A stretch of DNA of 49,898 nucleotides, taken from the NCBI GenBank assembly GCA_034408745.1, contig JAWXCM010000064.1, positions 1 through 49,898 on the forward strand, given 5' to 3'. The notes beneath the pieces were generated by a model. It was given only the letters and a program-made list of their open reading frames with translations, was not told where the DNA came from and did not search any database. This DNA is from JAWXCM01 sp034408745. GTDB taxonomy: Bacteria; Acidobacteriota; Terriglobia; Bryobacterales; Bryobacteraceae. Positions 33,274 through 42,052 of this stretch are shown piece after piece. Numbering within the stretch: the first letter of the stretch is position 1; each line of letters starts with the position of its first letter. A program made the translations under genes and the position numbers.

Positions 33274-34630
33274 CCTGCTGTTAGTGACGGCGATCCTGTC
33301 TCCGGCTGCCGAGAAGGTGGATTACATTCTTTCCGCGCGCCGTGTGGTGACGATGGACGCGCAGCGCCGCGTCATCGACAACGGAGCTGTTGCAGTGAAG
33401 GGCAACCGGATCGCGGCGGTCGGCGCGAAGGCTGAGATCAACCGGCAGTTCACGGCGGCGAAACGGATCGACATGCCCGAAGGCATCCTTATCCCCGGCC
33501 TGGTCAACACGCACACCCACGCCCCAATGTCTCTGCTGCGGGGAATCGCTGACGATCTGAAACTGCAGGAGTGGCTGGAGAAGTATATATTCCCGCTGGA
33601 AGCGAAGTTCGTGAGCCCGGAGTTTGTGCGCGACGGCACGCGCCTCGCCTGTATAGAGATGATGCTGTCCGGCACTACCACCTACACGGACATGTATTAC
33701 TTCGAGGAGGTCATCGCAGAGGCCACCAAAGAGTGCGGCATGCGCGGCGTGCTCGGGCAAACCATAATTCAGTTCCCGGTGGCCGACGCCAAAACTCCTG
33801 TCGAAGGGCTTGCAAGGACGGAAGCGTTCCTGAAGAAGTACGCGAAGGATCCATTGATTGTCGCCGCCGTCGCCCCGCACGCGTTATATACGAACGATGA
33901 AGCGACTCTGAAGGCGGCCCGGGCTCTGGCCAATAAGTATGGAGCGCCACTAATAACCCATCTGTCGGAAACAAAGAAAGAAAACGACGATATGCGGGCG
34001 AAATACGGGGCTTCCCCGACCGCTGTGCTCGACCGCTGGGGCATTTTCAACGGGCGCACGCTGGTGGCCCATGGCGTCTGGGTGGATGCTGCGGATATTG
34101 CCATCCTCAAGAACCGCAACGTCGGTGTGGCGCACTGTCCGTCGAGCAACATGAAGCTGGCCAGCGGTGTGGCGCCGGTTACAGCCTACCTGGAAGCGGG
34201 GGTTGCGGTGGGCCTCGGACCAGACGGACCGGCGGGCAGTAATAATGATTTCAACCTCTTTGAAGAGATTGATCTTGCGACAAAATTGCAAAAAGTTTCC
34301 CGCATGGATCCCACCGCTTTGCCTGCTGAAAGCGCTTTCGCCATGGCCACCATCGGCGGTGCAAAGGCGCTGGGAATGGAAAAAGAAATCGGTTCGCTGG
34401 AGACCGGAAAGCGCGCTGATTTAGTTTTTGTTTCTACCTCTGAGCCTCACGCAACCCCCCTGTTTAACGTTTACTCCGCATTGGTGTACGCCCTTAAAGG
34501 CAGCGACGTCCAACACGTGCTAATCGACGGAAAACTCGTCGTTCGCTCACGTAAACTCCTTACTGTCAACCCATCAGTGGTGCTAAGCACCTCACAGAGG
34601 TGGCAGGAGCGGATTCGAGCCGCCCGATAG
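33254..34630 (+). CDS. Exported amidohydrolase (SAH/MTA deaminase-like)
   Basis: The 458-residue protein starts at MFRSCLSLLLVTAILSPAAE, a signal peptide. The metal-dependent amidohydrolase domain has the HxH in NTHTHAPMSLLRG, later His residues in ITHLSETKKEN and VAHGVWVDA, and the Asp in GLGPDGPAGSNND. The fold is that of adenosylhomocysteine/methylthioadenosine deaminases and related triazine hydrolases. Those enzymes are normally cytoplasmic, so the signal peptide is notable. Overlap with cdd and the salvage context suggest a periplasmic deaminase or other amidohydrolase of a nucleoside-like compound. The substrate is not known. Confidence 0.87.
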   Translation: MFRSCLSLLLVTAILSPAAEKVDYILSARRVVTMDAQRRVIDNGAVAVKGNRIAAVGAKAEINRQFTAAKRIDMPEGILIPGLVNTHTHAPMSLLRGIADDLKLQEWLEKYIFPLEAKFVSPEFVRDGTRLACIEMMLSGTTTYTDMYYFEEVIAEATKECGMRGVLGQTIIQFPVADAKTPVEGLARTEAFLKKYAKDPLIVAAVAPHALYTNDEATLKAARALANKYGAPLITHLSETKKENDDMRAKYGASPTAVLDRWGIFNGRTLVAHGVWVDAADIAILKNRNVGVAHCPSSNMKLASGVAPVTAYLEAGVAVGLGPDGPAGSNNDFNLFEEIDLATKLQKVSRMDPTALPAESAFAMATIGGAKALGMEKEIGSLETGKRADLVFVSTSEPHATPLFNVYSALVYALKGSDVQHVLIDGKLVVRSRKLLTVNPSVVLSTSQRWQERIRAAR

Positions 34631-34711
34631 TTTGCATCGCTCAAGCGGAATGTGATAGATTTCTCCGACGTGCCGTTCATTGTCCTGATCGGCAGCCGTG
34701 GGAGAAAATTC

Positions 34712-37700
34712 ATGTCAATCGCAGGCGCAACGTGTCGTGCGCTCTTGTTGTTCACTCTGTCCGTTTCGTTCGTTTTTGCTCAGTCTCAGCGCGGCACCAT
34801 CACTGGTACAGTTCTTGACAGATCCGGAGCTTCCATTCCCGGCGGCAAGGTGGTTATCACCGCCGTTGCCACCAACACCACGTCCACTACCGACGCCGGC
34901 GATACGGGCAATTTCACCGTCCCCAACCTGGCCCCGGGTCTATACACCATCCGTGTCGACAGGGACGGCTTCAAACCTGCCATCCTGACCGGTATTGACG
35001 TCGATGCCGGTTCCACCATCCGAGCCGACGTAACCCTCGAAATCGGTACCTCCACAACGGCCATTGAGGTCTCGGCGGGTGCCATTCAGCTCTCCACGGA
35101 AAATGCCAAAGCGCAAACGGTCATCACCGACAAACTCATTCAGGACCTTCCGACAGTAGTCGGCGGCGGTCTGCGCAGCCCCTTCGATCTCGCGATCCTC
35201 GCGCCCGAATCGAAGAGCTTCGGCGATAACAACTTTCAAATGGGTGGCGGACAGGCCGCCAGCTACGGCGTCAACCTCGACGGCGTTTCGGCGAACACCA
35301 CGCGCGCCCTGTCGCAATCGTGGGTGGCGGTGAACACCCCCTCACTCGACGCCATCACGGAGTTCTCTGTCGAAACCAACGGCTTCAAGGCTGAGTATGG
35401 CCAGGCCGGCGGCGGCATGATCAACTTCGTTTCCAAGTCGGGTACCAACGATATTCACGGCACTCTGTATGAGTACGCCCGCAACGAAGCGTTCGACGCG
35501 CGCAGCTTCTTCCAGCCCCGCAAGCAGATCTACAAGCAGCACGATTTCGGCGGCACAGTGGGCGGTCCGGTGTGGATACCGAAGATCTACAACGGCAAGA
35601 ACAAGACGTTCGTCTTCTTCTCCTACGAAGCATTCCGAAACCGCAACGGCGCCAGCTCCGATTTCCGCACGGTTCCAAACGCGGAAATGTACAATGGCGA
35701 TTTCCGTAACTGGGTAGACAACAACGGCCGTCAGATTCCGATTTACGATCCGTTCAGCCTGGCCAACGGCGAGCGCGCGCAGTTCCCGAATAACCAGATC
35801 CCGACAAGCCGGTTTGACCCTCAGAGCGTGAAGGCTCTGGCCACATACGGACAGATCAGGCCGAACGTTACTGCCGCTCCTGGAACGTTCGCTTACGCTC
35901 GAAGCAACTATCAGATTGTTGGCGGCAGCCGCACGCAGCCCGCCACCAAGTACAGCATCAAGGGCGACCAGTTCCTCAGGGAATCCGATCGAGTTTCGTT
36001 CTACTTCGGCAAGAACGGCATGTTTGAGCGCCCTGGTCCCCTCGGCATCAACACCCTGCCGGGCAACTTCAGCGACTTCAACGACCTCGACCGCCAGAGC
36101 CGCGTCTACCGCGCGACCTGGGATCACAACTTCAGCCCCACGCTGCTCAACCAGTTCCGCGGCGGTGGCAACGACTGGAAAGAGAACCACAATTCCATCC
36201 AGGAACTGCAGGGCAACTGGAAGGATAAGTTCTGCATCGGCAACGCCCCGGACTGCAACTACAACCTGGGCCGCATCCGCTTTGACGACGCCTACACAAG
36301 CTGGGGCGCCGATTCCAACAACGGGTCTGAGAACCTGATCTACTCCTTTGCCGACGATCTCACCTGGATTAAGGGCAAGCACAACATCAAGATTGGCGGC
36401 ATGTACCAGAAGGGCTCGTACAACGGCTTTGGCCGCCAGTGCGTGGCCGGTTGCGCCAACTTCGGTTACCTCGGGACCGGTAAGGCAGGCGTAACGAACT
36501 TCAACGACGCTGGCGGCAACGCCTTCGCATCGTTCCTGCTCGGCTGGGCCACCAACGGCCAGATCGACACCGTCCGTTACATCGGCCAACAGTGGCCGTA
36601 CTTCGCCGGATACATTCAGGACGACTGGAAGTTCAGCTCAAAGCTGACCTTTAACTTCGGGCTGCGCTGGGAAACCACGCTGCCGCCCGTCGAAGAGCAG
36701 GACCGCTGGAGCGACTTCTCGCCGACTCGTCCGAATCCCGGCGCCGATAATCGCCCGGGTGCTCTGATCTACGCCGGTACAGGCCCTGGCCGCGAAGGCT
36801 CGCGCTCACTGGCAGGCTCCTGGTTCAAGGGCTTCGGTCCACGCTTCGGTCTGGCGTACAGCCTCAACAGCAAGACCGTGATCCGATCCAACTTCGCGCG
36901 GTCGTTCTCCCAGGTGACCACCACCACGGGCTCGACGCACCAGAAGGGCTTCACGCAGACGTTCAGCTTCGGCACCAACCCGGCGGGTCTGGCGCCGACC
37001 TTCCTGCTGAAGGACGGTCTGCCGCCGTACCCTGTGCCTCCGTTCATCTCGCCGTCGTTCCAGAATGGCGCTGACATGCCCTGGTGGCAGGGTAACGAAG
37101 TCACCCGGTTGCCGGAACAGCTTTCCTGGAACCTCTCCATCCAGCGTCAGCTCTCCAATTCGATGGTGCTCGACGTTGCTTACAACGCAGTGGCTGGTAC
37201 GCACCTTCAGGCGGGCCTGTTGAACTATAACCAGGTGCCGATCGATGTTGCCACGCGCTACACGCCGGCGCAGCTCGGCCTGAACTTTGGCAATCCGGCC
37301 CAGCGCGCCGAAGCCGAGGCTCTCGGGTTCCGCTTGCCCTACGCCAACTTCGTCACCAACTTCGGAAGCCGGGCGACTGTGGCTCAGTCGTTGCGCCCGT
37401 TCCCGCAGTACACCGAAATCAACACCTGGGACGGCAACGGCGACCACAGCGGCCACTCCTCCTATCACGCGGCCGTTATCAAGCTCGACAAACGCTACTC
37501 ACAGGGCATGTCGTTCACGACGTCCTATGTGTTTTCGAAGATGTTCACCGACGCCGATTCCTACTGGATCACCGACAACCCTCGCGCGGCTGATCATTAC
37601 AACCGCCGCCTCGAGAAGTCCATCGGCTCCTATGACGTGACGCACAACTTCAAGCTCGGCATTACCTACGAGCTTCCCTTCGGTCAGGGTAAGGCAATGG

Positions 37701-38203
37701 CGAGCAAGGGTGTCGCGGCATGGGTGCTCGGCGGTTGGCGCATTTCGTCCATTCACCTGTACTCCAGCGGCCGTCCGATCGGCGTCAGTGGTGGTACCGG
37801 CCTCAACGCCTTCAACGGCCGTGGCGCCGCGTTCATCACCACGTACGAAGGCTGGCGCGCTCCCCTCAAGGGTGACAAGTTCGATCCAGCCGTGGATCGT
37901 TTCTTCAACGCCTCCGTGTTCCCGAACCAAAACATTCGCGCCATCGGCAACAGCACCCGCCTGAACGCGAAGGTGCGTGAGTTCGCCAACCTCAATGAGA
38001 ACGTCTCTCTTGCCAAGCTCTTCAAGTTCGGCAAGGAACGGCCCACCACCATCGAAATTCGCGGTGAAGCCTTCAACATCTTCAACCGTCATCGCTTCGG
38101 TACCGGTGGCACGGGTATCAACGATCCGGTCAATTTCGGCCGCGTGACCAACGTGATCAACGATCCTCGCCGCCTGCAGATCGGCGCGAAGATTTACTTC
38201 TAA
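34712..38203 (+). CDS. Oar-like TonB-dependent outer-membrane receptor
   Basis: The 1163-residue protein starts at MSIAGATCRALLL, with a GGGAG ribosome site eight bases upstream. It has a signal peptide (about 1-26), then a carboxypeptidase-regulatory-like domain (about 28-115, GTITGTVLDRSGASIPGG... NLAPGLYTIRVDRDG). A plug follows (about 125-245, GVNLDGVSANTT, ITEFSVETNGFKAEYGQAGGG), and then a long beta barrel ending in the outer-membrane signal RRLQIGAKIYF. This Oar-type architecture is common in Acidobacteria. The ligand is unknown. A strong terminator follows, so it is probably expressed alone. Confidence 0.94.
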   Translation: MSIAGATCRALLLFTLSVSFVFAQSQRGTITGTVLDRSGASIPGGKVVITAVATNTTSTTDAGDTGNFTVPNLAPGLYTIRVDRDGFKPAILTGIDVDAGSTIRADVTLEIGTSTTAIEVSAGAIQLSTENAKAQTVITDKLIQDLPTVVGGGLRSPFDLAILAPESKSFGDNNFQMGGGQAASYGVNLDGVSANTTRALSQSWVAVNTPSLDAITEFSVETNGFKAEYGQAGGGMINFVSKSGTNDIHGTLYEYARNEAFDARSFFQPRKQIYKQHDFGGTVGGPVWIPKIYNGKNKTFVFFSYEAFRNRNGASSDFRTVPNAEMYNGDFRNWVDNNGRQIPIYDPFSLANGERAQFPNNQIPTSRFDPQSVKALATYGQIRPNVTAAPGTFAYARSNYQIVGGSRTQPATKYSIKGDQFLRESDRVSFYFGKNGMFERPGPLGINTLPGNFSDFNDLDRQSRVYRATWDHNFSPTLLNQFRGGGNDWKENHNSIQELQGNWKDKFCIGNAPDCNYNLGRIRFDDAYTSWGADSNNGSENLIYSFADDLTWIKGKHNIKIGGMYQKGSYNGFGRQCVAGCANFGYLGTGKAGVTNFNDAGGNAFASFLLGWATNGQIDTVRYIGQQWPYFAGYIQDDWKFSSKLTFNFGLRWETTLPPVEEQDRWSDFSPTRPNPGADNRPGALIYAGTGPGREGSRSLAGSWFKGFGPRFGLAYSLNSKTVIRSNFARSFSQVTTTTGSTHQKGFTQTFSFGTNPAGLAPTFLLKDGLPPYPVPPFISPSFQNGADMPWWQGNEVTRLPEQLSWNLSIQRQLSNSMVLDVAYNAVAGTHLQAGLLNYNQVPIDVATRYTPAQLGLNFGNPAQRAEAEALGFRLPYANFVTNFGSRATVAQSLRPFPQYTEINTWDGNGDHSGHSSYHAAVIKLDKRYSQGMSFTTSYVFSKMFTDADSYWITDNPRAADHYNRRLEKSIGSYDVTHNFKLGITYELPFGQGKAMASKGVAAWVLGGWRISSIHLYSSGRPIGVSGGTGLNAFNGRGAAFITTYEGWRAPLKGDKFDPAVDRFFNASVFPNQNIRAIGNSTRLNAKVREFANLNENVSLAKLFKFGKERPTTIEIRGEAFNIFNRHRFGTGGTGINDPVNFGRVTNVINDPRRLQIGAKIYF

Positions 38204-38223
38204 CTTCCGGCTGTTCTTCGAAA

Positions 38224-38261
38224 AAAAAGGGGTATTTCGCGAAAGCGGAGTGCCCCTTTTT
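38224..38261 (+). terminator. Rho-independent terminator after the receptor gene
   Basis: AAAAAGGGG (38224-38232) pairs with CCCCTTTTT (38253-38261), nine bases each. The 20-base loop itself holds the short hairpin CGC-GAAA-GCG (a GNRA loop). The T run follows on the plus strand. It lies 20 bases after the receptor stop and just before the kinase gene, so the two are separate units. Confidence 0.85.
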
Positions 38262-38287
38262 GTATTTCGCGCGATAATATTGCAACG

Positions 38288-41002
38288 ATGAAAACGTGCC
38301 AGAGCTGCGGTACCGTGTTGACTGCCGGTGCGGATACCTGTGGCCGATGCGGCATCCGCCCGGGCCAGCAGGTTTCCGACGAGACCATCCGTATGGAGAC
38401 GGTGGCGATGGCCGTTCCCGCCCCACCGAGTGCGACACCTGCCTTTTCCCGCTCGCCGACCAGTTCCTCCGTGCTCCGCTTTCACACCAGCGCCACAGAG
38501 GACGAAGGCCGCTTCGTTCCCGGTACCCTGATCGCGGGCCGGTATCGCATGATCGAACTGCTGGGCAGGGGCGGTATGGGCGAGGTTTACCGGGCGACCG
38601 ACCTTACGCTGGCCCAGTCCGTCGCACTCAAGTTCCTGCCCAACGCCGCGGACAACACGCGGCTGATTGAACGATTCCACAACGAAGTCCGAATTGCGCG
38701 CCAGGTCTCTCACCCCAATGTCTGCCGCGTGTACGACATCGGTGAGGCGGAAGGGATGCCCTTCCTGTCGATGGAGTACGTGGATGGCGAGGACCTCTCC
38801 TCACTGCTGCAGCGGATTGGCCGGCTGCCAAATGACAAGGCGCTCGACATCACGCGGCGTATCTGCGCCGGAGTCGCGGCTGCGCATGAGCGGGGCATCA
38901 TTCACCGAGACCTGAAGCCGCAGAACATCATGCTGAACCGCCGGGGCGAAGTCGTCATCATGGACTTCGGCCTTGCAGCCATTGCCGATGAACTGCGCGG
39001 CGCCGAGGCTCGCAACGGCACCCCCGCCTACATGTCGCCCGAGCAGTTGCGCGGCGACAACGTCACGCCGAAGAGCGACATCTACGCGCTCGGACTGATT
39101 ATCTATGAAGTGTTCACCGGGCGCAGAGCGTTCGAAGCCACCACGCTGGCGGACCTGATCCAGCAACAGGAAGCACGGTCCCCGGTCAGCCTCACGACGC
39201 TGGTGTCTGACGCCGACCCAGCCGTCGAGAAGATCGTGCTTCGGTGCCTCGACCCCGATCCCGCGCGTCGCCCCGCCAGCGCTCTGCAGGTAGCCGCAGC
39301 CCTGCCAGGTGGCGATCCGCTGGCCGCTGCGCTCGCTGCCGGTGAGATGCCCAGCCCGCAACTGGTGGCGGCCTCCGGCAAGGCCGAAGGCATACAGGTA
39401 AAGTATGCGGTCGCATGCCTCATCGTGGTTCTGGCAGGTCTGCTCGCTCAGCCCTTTCTGGCCCTGAGCAACGCGATGCCCTCCATCGCACCGCCGCCCC
39501 TGTCAGTTCCGGTGCTGCAGCAGAAGGCTTCAGAGCTGATTGCCGCTCTCGGCCATAAGCCAGCCGTCCGAGACCGAGACTCCGGGTTCTACACGGACTC
39601 TGGATTTCTCAACTACTTGCGCGACAGGGACCAGGGGAAGCCCAGGGACTGGCATAAGCTGCTGACCGCGGAAACACCGTACCGGCTGGATTACCGGCAG
39701 AGCCCGAACTCTCTGCTGGCGCCACCGGACGGCGAGGTGAGAATGGACAGGCCGTCTCTCAGCCTGCCAGGGATGGTGTCTCTTACGCTCGACGGAAGTG
39801 GACATCTGCGCATGCTGGAGGCTGTGGTTGGCGGTACGGAAAGCGCCTCGCCGCCAGTGGAACCCTCAGCTGTGTTTCAGGCAGCGGGATTCGACATCGC
39901 GAAGTTCACGCCGGTGGATCCGGTCTCGGCCCCGCCGCTCGCATTCGATCAACGTCTCGCATGGAAAGGCAAACACCCCGCGCTCCCCGACATCGACATC
40001 ACCGTCGAGCTCGCCACCTGGAAAGGGTTGCCCGTCAGCTTCCAGATCTACTGGCCATGGTCACCGAAACCGGATACTGAGAAACCGGAGCAGGATATTC
40101 GTAGCCGAATCTTCTCGATGGTTTCTGTGGTGCTTCTGGCCGTCGGCCTATTCTGTGCGATTTACTTCGCGCGCTATAACCTGCGCCGGGGACGCGGGGA
40201 CAAACAAGGCGCATTCGCCCTTGCCGGAACGCTTGGCCTGCTGATCGTGGCGCGCTTCTTTCTGCGTGTCCATTACGTTCCCGATTTCGCGATGATCGAC
40301 TATATCTTCACCAACATTGGCTGGGCTCTGCTGAGCGCCACTTTGATGTGGCTCGGCTACATTGCTCTGGAGCCGATGGTGCGCGCCACCTGGCCACGGT
40401 CGCTGATTACCTGGAACCGTGTGCTGGTGGGTCATCTGGGTGATCCGCAGGTTGGTTCGCAGATCCTGATCGGTGCCACCGTCGGCATGCTGATGCACTT
40501 CGTATTCCTGTGGCGTCAGCAGTGGACTCTGATGCATGGAGCCTTGCCAGGCGGCATGGAAGAAGCCCTGTTCCGCGGGCCTGCCTACTTCATCGCGTTG
40601 TATGTCAATACGTTCCATAACGCCATCTGGACCAGTCTCATTATCTTTTTCGTGCTCTGCGGCGTGAAGGCACTGCTACGACTCGACTGGCTGGCGGCGC
40701 TGGCAGCGGCTCTCCTGATGACAACCCAGGAGGGCACCGTTCGCAATTCCAGCAACCTCGCGATGGACCTCGGGATTTATATTCTGATTTTTGGCGTATT
40801 CGCATTCATGCTGCTGCGAATGGGCATTGTCCCGTCCATCGCGGCGATTCTGTTCATCAACTCCACCGCGCGCATCTACACCGCGCCCGACTTCCTGCAC
40901 TGGATCAATTCGGTCGCCGTGGTGCAGATATTGATGCTGGCATCGGTTGCTTTGTTTGCTTTCTGGCGTTCGCAGAGTTGCCCGGATCTGAGGACTTCGT
41001 GA
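38288..41002 (+). CDS. Ser/Thr kinase fused to a CPBP-like membrane domain
   Basis: The 904-residue protein begins with a zinc-ribbon-like motif (CQSCGTVLTAGADTCGRCG, residues 4-22). The kinase domain (about 85-345) is complete: GRGGMG at 93-98, Lys115, HRDLKPQN at 206-213 and DFG at 226-228. A membrane helix follows (about 376-398), then a region with no recognised fold (about 400-600) and a multi-helix membrane section (about 625-895). That section contains EEALFRG (Glu758, Glu759, Arg763), the core motif of CPBP/CAAX-like intramembrane proteases, but the later His/Asn motif looks degenerate. A kinase domain fused to a membrane domain suggests a signalling receptor. Ligand and targets are unknown. 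Confidence 0.88.
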   Translation: MKTCQSCGTVLTAGADTCGRCGIRPGQQVSDETIRMETVAMAVPAPPSATPAFSRSPTSSSVLRFHTSATEDEGRFVPGTLIAGRYRMIELLGRGGMGEVYRATDLTLAQSVALKFLPNAADNTRLIERFHNEVRIARQVSHPNVCRVYDIGEAEGMPFLSMEYVDGEDLSSLLQRIGRLPNDKALDITRRICAGVAAAHERGIIHRDLKPQNIMLNRRGEVVIMDFGLAAIADELRGAEARNGTPAYMSPEQLRGDNVTPKSDIYALGLIIYEVFTGRRAFEATTLADLIQQQEARSPVSLTTLVSDADPAVEKIVLRCLDPDPARRPASALQVAAALPGGDPLAAALAAGEMPSPQLVAASGKAEGIQVKYAVACLIVVLAGLLAQPFLALSNAMPSIAPPPLSVPVLQQKASELIAALGHKPAVRDRDSGFYTDSGFLNYLRDRDQGKPRDWHKLLTAETPYRLDYRQSPNSLLAPPDGEVRMDRPSLSLPGMVSLTLDGSGHLRMLEAVVGGTESASPPVEPSAVFQAAGFDIAKFTPVDPVSAPPLAFDQRLAWKGKHPALPDIDITVELATWKGLPVSFQIYWPWSPKPDTEKPEQDIRSRIFSMVSVVLLAVGLFCAIYFARYNLRRGRGDKQGAFALAGTLGLLIVARFFLRVHYVPDFAMIDYIFTNIGWALLSATLMWLGYIALEPMVRATWPRSLITWNRVLVGHLGDPQVGSQILIGATVGMLMHFVFLWRQQWTLMHGALPGGMEEALFRGPAYFIALYVNTFHNAIWTSLIIFFVLCGVKALLRLDWLAALAAALLMTTQEGTVRNSSNLAMDLGIYILIFGVFAFMLLRMGIVPSIAAILFINSTARIYTAPDFLHWINSVAVVQILMLASVALFAFWRSQSCPDLRTS

Positions 41003-41639
41003 ACGACCGCAGGGTGGACAAGTCAACAGTAAGACCGCCAGGCAAAGGCGGTGGTATCTGCCGTCGCAGCGACTCGGCTTCGCGCCGTACTTCCCTGGCT
41101 TCTTTTTTCCGGCCGGCTGATTCCAGAATCGTCGCGTACAGATCCAGATACGCGGCTGTCAGAGGGTGAAACTGGCCGAGAGACGCGCGAGAGATCGTCA
41201 GGCCCTCCTGAACAGATGCCTCCGCCTCGCGCCACTTACGCTGCTTCATCTGCGCAACAGCGAGATTGCCCAGCACCTTCGTCAGGTTCGGGTGGGAGTC
41301 GCCTGAGGCGGCGCGCTGTGACTTCACGGCCATTTGAAGCCACCCCTCCGCTGACTCCCAGCGCTCTCTGCGCAAGTCAAGCGATCCTATATTGTTCAGC
41401 GTCGTGGACACCTGAAGTTCGCATTCCGGCCCGCCGTTTCGACGCAGAAACGCCAGATTTTCCTCGTAAGCGGCCTGAGCACGGGTCAGGTCGCCACGTC
41501 CCGCCGCCAGCGACGCCATCACCCCCAGCGCCTGGCTAATATCCGAGGTTTCGGTCAGCATCGACATCGGTGCCGCCATCCGTTGCCGCTCCGCCAGGTC
41601 GTATCGGCCCCATTCGATATACAGGGACGCCAGATTCAT
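40905..41639 (-). CDS. TPR-repeat protein, C-terminal part of a frameshifted gene
   Basis: The frame carries tetratricopeptide repeats (LASLYIEWGRYDLAERQRM, LNNIGSLDLRRERWESAEGW, LGNLAVAQMKQRKWREAEAS). It joins the N-terminal part if one base is added to the CCCC at 41669-41672 (GGGG on the coding strand), giving a protein of 348 residues. As it stands, the upstream frame stops at 41636 and this one begins with an ATG that overlaps it as ATGA. So translation could also be coupled by chance. The last 98 bases overlap the 3' end of the kinase gene on the other strand. TPR proteins mediate protein contacts; no target is evident. Confidence 0.75.
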   Translation of the reverse strand: MNLASLYIEWGRYDLAERQRMAAPMSMLTETSDISQALGVMASLAAGRGDLTRAQAAYEENLAFLRRNGGPECELQVSTTLNNIGSLDLRRERWESAEGWLQMAVKSQRAASGDSHPNLTKVLGNLAVAQMKQRKWREAEASVQEGLTISRASLGQFHPLTAAYLDLYATILESAGRKKEAREVRREAESLRRQIPPPLPGGLTVDLSTLRSFTKSSDPGNSANARKQTKQPMPASISAPRRPN

Positions 41640-41950
41640 GTGCCCTCGTACCAGGTAGATGGGCGGAGCCCCGTCCCTTCCAGCACACGAATTGCACGCA
41701 GGTAGGTCCGTTCCGCTTCGTCAAACTGATTCCGGCTGTGCTGCGCCAAACCCAGCTCATTCAGGGCCAGACCCTCGGCCAGTGGCGACAGTCCGGGACG
41801 TGCCAGCAACTCCCTCATCAGCGCCGCGGCTCCTGGCAGCTTGCCTTCCGACTGTAGTTGCACGGAGCGGCCGATCAACTCCGACGCACTCTGCGGCGCC
41901 GCCGAAATCATACCGAAAAGTACGAAGAATAACGTGAATAATCGCGACAT
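41636..41950 (-). CDS. TPR-repeat protein, N-terminal part of a frameshifted gene
   Basis: The start is at MSRLFTLFFVLFGMISAAPQ, a signal peptide, with GAGGGAAGAT directly upstream. The first TPR-like repeats follow (ELIGRSVQLQSEGKLPGAAALM and ALNELGLAQHSRNQFDEAERTY). The last residues of this frame (LRPSTWYEGT) no longer fit, because the other frame reads GAPPIYLVRGHMNLASLY. The whole would be an exported, mostly helical TPR protein of 348 residues. Either the gene is broken or a base was lost in the read. The start lies only 15 bases after a strong terminator. Confidence 0.7.
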   Translation of the reverse strand: MSRLFTLFFVLFGMISAAPQSASELIGRSVQLQSEGKLPGAAALMRELLARPGLSPLAEGLALNELGLAQHSRNQFDEAERTYLRAIRVLEGTGLRPSTWYEGT

Positions 41951-41965
41951 ATCTTCCCTCAGCGC

Positions 41966-42026
41966 AAAAAAAAAGAGGCCGCCGGACAACAAACGCGCAT
42001 TTGTGCGTTTGTTGTCCGGCGGCCTC
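41966..42026 (-). terminator. Strong rho-independent terminator of the kinase-NUDIX operon
   Basis: On the minus strand a perfect 22-base stem (GAGGCCGCCGGACAACAAAC on its left arm, 41975-41996; right arm 42005-42026) with an 8-base loop is followed by nine Ts (41966-41974). It lies 26 bases after the stop of the 64-residue gene. It ends transcription from the upstream operon and lies immediately before the TPR gene start on the same strand. Confidence 0.9.
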
Positions 42027-42052
42027 CGGGGTATCCGGTCAGCGCCGTGGCG

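Noticed and set aside
35342..36589. A long minus-strand frame opposite the TonB-dependent receptor
   Set aside because: It lies within the receptor coding sequence and shows no independent homology.
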